Assembly: GCA_021820805.1 (NCBI GenBank)
Contig: JAKADF010000194.1
Coordinates: 1 to 6,635, forward strand
Direction: 5' to 3'
Source: Bacillota bacterium
GTDB taxonomy: Bacteria; Bacillota; Bacilli; Alicyclobacillales; Alicyclobacillaceae
DNA length: 6,635 nucleotides
The notes under the pieces are model-generated. The model did not search any database. It worked only from the letters and a program-made list of their open reading frames with translations, and was not told where the DNA came from. How positions within the stretch are numbered: the first letter of the stretch is position 1; each line of letters opens with the position of its first letter. A program made the position numbers and the translations under genes. Shown here one piece after another: positions 5,353-6,635 of this stretch.

Positions 5353-6635
5353 TACATTTCCTCCCCAATAGCAACATCAGCATCTAAATCAAATAAAGCA
5401 CGAAGAGCATAATCATCAAGCTCTGTTACAAAGTTTTCTCCAGCGCTGACAATCGCTTCTGATAATTGGCGCTTGGAAGAGATAAGTGCATCTATTCTGT
5501 CCTCAAGGGTTCCTGTGCAGATTAATTTATGAACCTGCACATCTTTCGTTTGGCCAATTCGAAAAGCTCTATCGGTAGCCTGGTCCTCAACAGCCGGGTT
5601 CCACCATCTATCAAAATGAAACACATGGTTAGCTCTTGTTAAATTCAACCCTACTCCTCCAGCTTTGAGTGACAATACCAAAACAGGTGACGAATCGGAT
5701 CCGCTTTGAAAATCTTCAACAATTTTACCTCTCAAAGCTGAATTTAACCCGCCATGCAAAAATCGCGGATGATACGAAAAATGCTCTGAAATAGCTTCAC
5801 ATAAGAGTTCTCCCATATCACGAAACTGCGTGAAAATAAGGGCGCTCTCTCCCTGTTCCACAACATCACTAAGGAGTTCTAAAAGTAACTTCAATTTTCC
5901 TGACCTTAAAACATCTCCGCTGCCGCCAGCCACAAGGCAAGGATGATCACATACTTGTTTCAAACGAACAAGAGCCGCTAAAATTTGACCCCGTCTAGCC
6001 ATTGGTCCTGAGTGGTCAATGTTATCAAATAATCGATTCACAATAGATTGATAGATCGCAGCCTGTTCGGTTGTTAATCCTGCGTAATCCATAACCTCCC
6101 ATTTCTCGGGTAACTCCATTTGAATAGCTGGTTCAGTCTTCCTGCGCCTAAGTAAAATTGGATGAATAATTCTTTGTAACTTCTTAGCAGCATCTGAATG
6201 AGGGTCAATAGAAATCGGATCAGCAAACATCTTTTTAAACCAGGTTAGATTACCAAGGTATCCAGGGTTCGTAAAATGCAGAATGGACCAGAGTTCTTCC
6301 AGTCTATTTTCAATCGGCGTACCTGTCAGTGCGACACGGTGATTTGAATTCAATTTGATAATGGCCTGTGATTGTTTAGTTTGTGAATTCTTGATATTTT
6401 GCGCTTCATCAACAACAACAACATCAAACTTTAGGTTTTCAAATAATTCAATATCACGGACAATTGTCGAATACGTAGTGATGACAATATCAACATCCTC
6501 TACAGCCTCATAAAGGGGAACTTCTCCGTTTTGCAACGGAGCATTTCTCGTTGATCCATGATGAAGGTACAGTTTAAGGCTTGGTGCAAATCGAGAAATT
6601 TCAGCTCTCCAATTCTGTACAAGTGAAGTTGGACA
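5352..6635 (-). CDS. SNF2-family helicase, YwqA-like (5' end outside window)
   Basis: The C-terminal 427 residues of a Swi2/Snf2 ATPase; the frame is open to the right edge, so the start is not in the window. From the edge it reads CPTSLVQNWRAEISRFAP (motif Ia), VVVDEAQNIKN (Walker B box II, DEAQ, at 6399-6410), LTGTPIENRLEELWSI (motif III), LLRRRKTEP, ALIFTQFRDMGELL (motif IV), LSLKAGGVGLNLTRANHVFHFDRWWNPAVEDQATDRAFRIGQ (motifs V and VI, given here in pieces of the family pattern). The Walker A GKT motif lies beyond the edge. All visible motifs are intact, so an active dsDNA translocase is expected, possibly remodelling or repair related. It is followed by the SWIM gene with one-base overlap. 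An internal TTG at 6536 is not the start, because the conserved motif Ia precedes it. Confidence 0.93.
   Translation of the reverse strand, partial: CPTSLVQNWRAEISRFAPSLKLYLHHGSTRNAPLQNGEVPLYEAVEDVDIVITTYSTIVRDIELFENLKFDVVVVDEAQNIKNSQTKQSQAIIKLNSNHRVALTGTPIENRLEELWSILHFTNPGYLGNLTWFKKMFADPISIDPHSDAAKKLQRIIHPILLRRRKTEPAIQMELPEKWEVMDYAGLTTEQAAIYQSIVNRLFDNIDHSGPMARRGQILAALVRLKQVCDHPCLVAGGSGDVLRSGKLKLLLELLSDVVEQGESALIFTQFRDMGELLCEAISEHFSYHPRFLHGGLNSALRGKIVEDFQSGSDSSPVLVLSLKAGGVGLNLTRANHVFHFDRWWNPAVEDQATDRAFRIGQTKDVQVHKLICTGTLEDRIDALISSKRQLSEAIVSAGENFVTELDDYALRALFDLDADVAIGEEM

Noticed and set aside
6534..6536. TTG as the start of the SNF2 helicase
   Set aside because: The frame continues to the window edge and encodes conserved motif Ia upstream, so the gene is simply cut by the window.
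1..6635. CRISPR array, tRNA, rRNA, insertion sequence or prophage signature
   Set aside because: No regularly spaced repeats, cloverleaf-like segments, transposase frames or terminal inverted repeats were seen.

Overview
The window looks like an ordinary stretch of low-GC chromosome from a Firmicute of the Bacilli type. Three things point there: strong GGAGG-type ribosome binding sites with occasional TTG and GTG starts, LexA operators of the Gram-positive CGAAC-N4-GTTCG form, and an adjacent SNF2 helicase/SWIM-finger gene pair like Bacillus subtilis ywqA/ywqB. I cannot name the genus. There is no sign of a mobile element, CRISPR array, tRNA or rRNA.

Layout: (1) 3-347, + strand, a complete HIT-family protein (HinT-like) ending in a good intrinsic terminator. 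(2) 344-2925, minus strand, four genes read right to left: a secreted lipoprotein with two phospholipase-D HKD motifs, a translationally coupled PAP2-family membrane phosphatase, a secreted cupredoxin-fold protein that has lost most type-1 copper ligands, and an OsmC-family protein whose stop codon overlaps that of the HIT gene. (3) 3055-4284, minus strand, a Y-family polymerase-like protein (UmuC/ImuB type) lacking two of the three usual catalytic acidic residues. (4) 4285-4475, a divergent control region with two near-consensus LexA boxes. (5) 4476-4574, + strand, a 32-residue predicted single-pass membrane peptide. (6) 4597 to the window end, minus strand, a SWIM zinc-finger protein and a SNF2 helicase, overlapping by one base; the helicase runs off the right edge.

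How the genes may work together: the clearest unit is the SOS-type locus at 3055-4574. A catalytically degenerate Y-family protein diverges from a membrane micropeptide across a LexA-controlled region. By analogy this suggests a damage-tolerance accessory protein paired with a small membrane effector, possibly a division checkpoint peptide; the pairing and the peptide's function are inference. The PLD lipoprotein and PAP2 phosphatase form a second unit that could act in sequence on membrane phospholipids outside the cell. The SNF2/SWIM pair is a conserved Firmicute DNA-transaction pair of unknown role. The OsmC, HIT and cupredoxin genes are housekeeping or stress-type genes.
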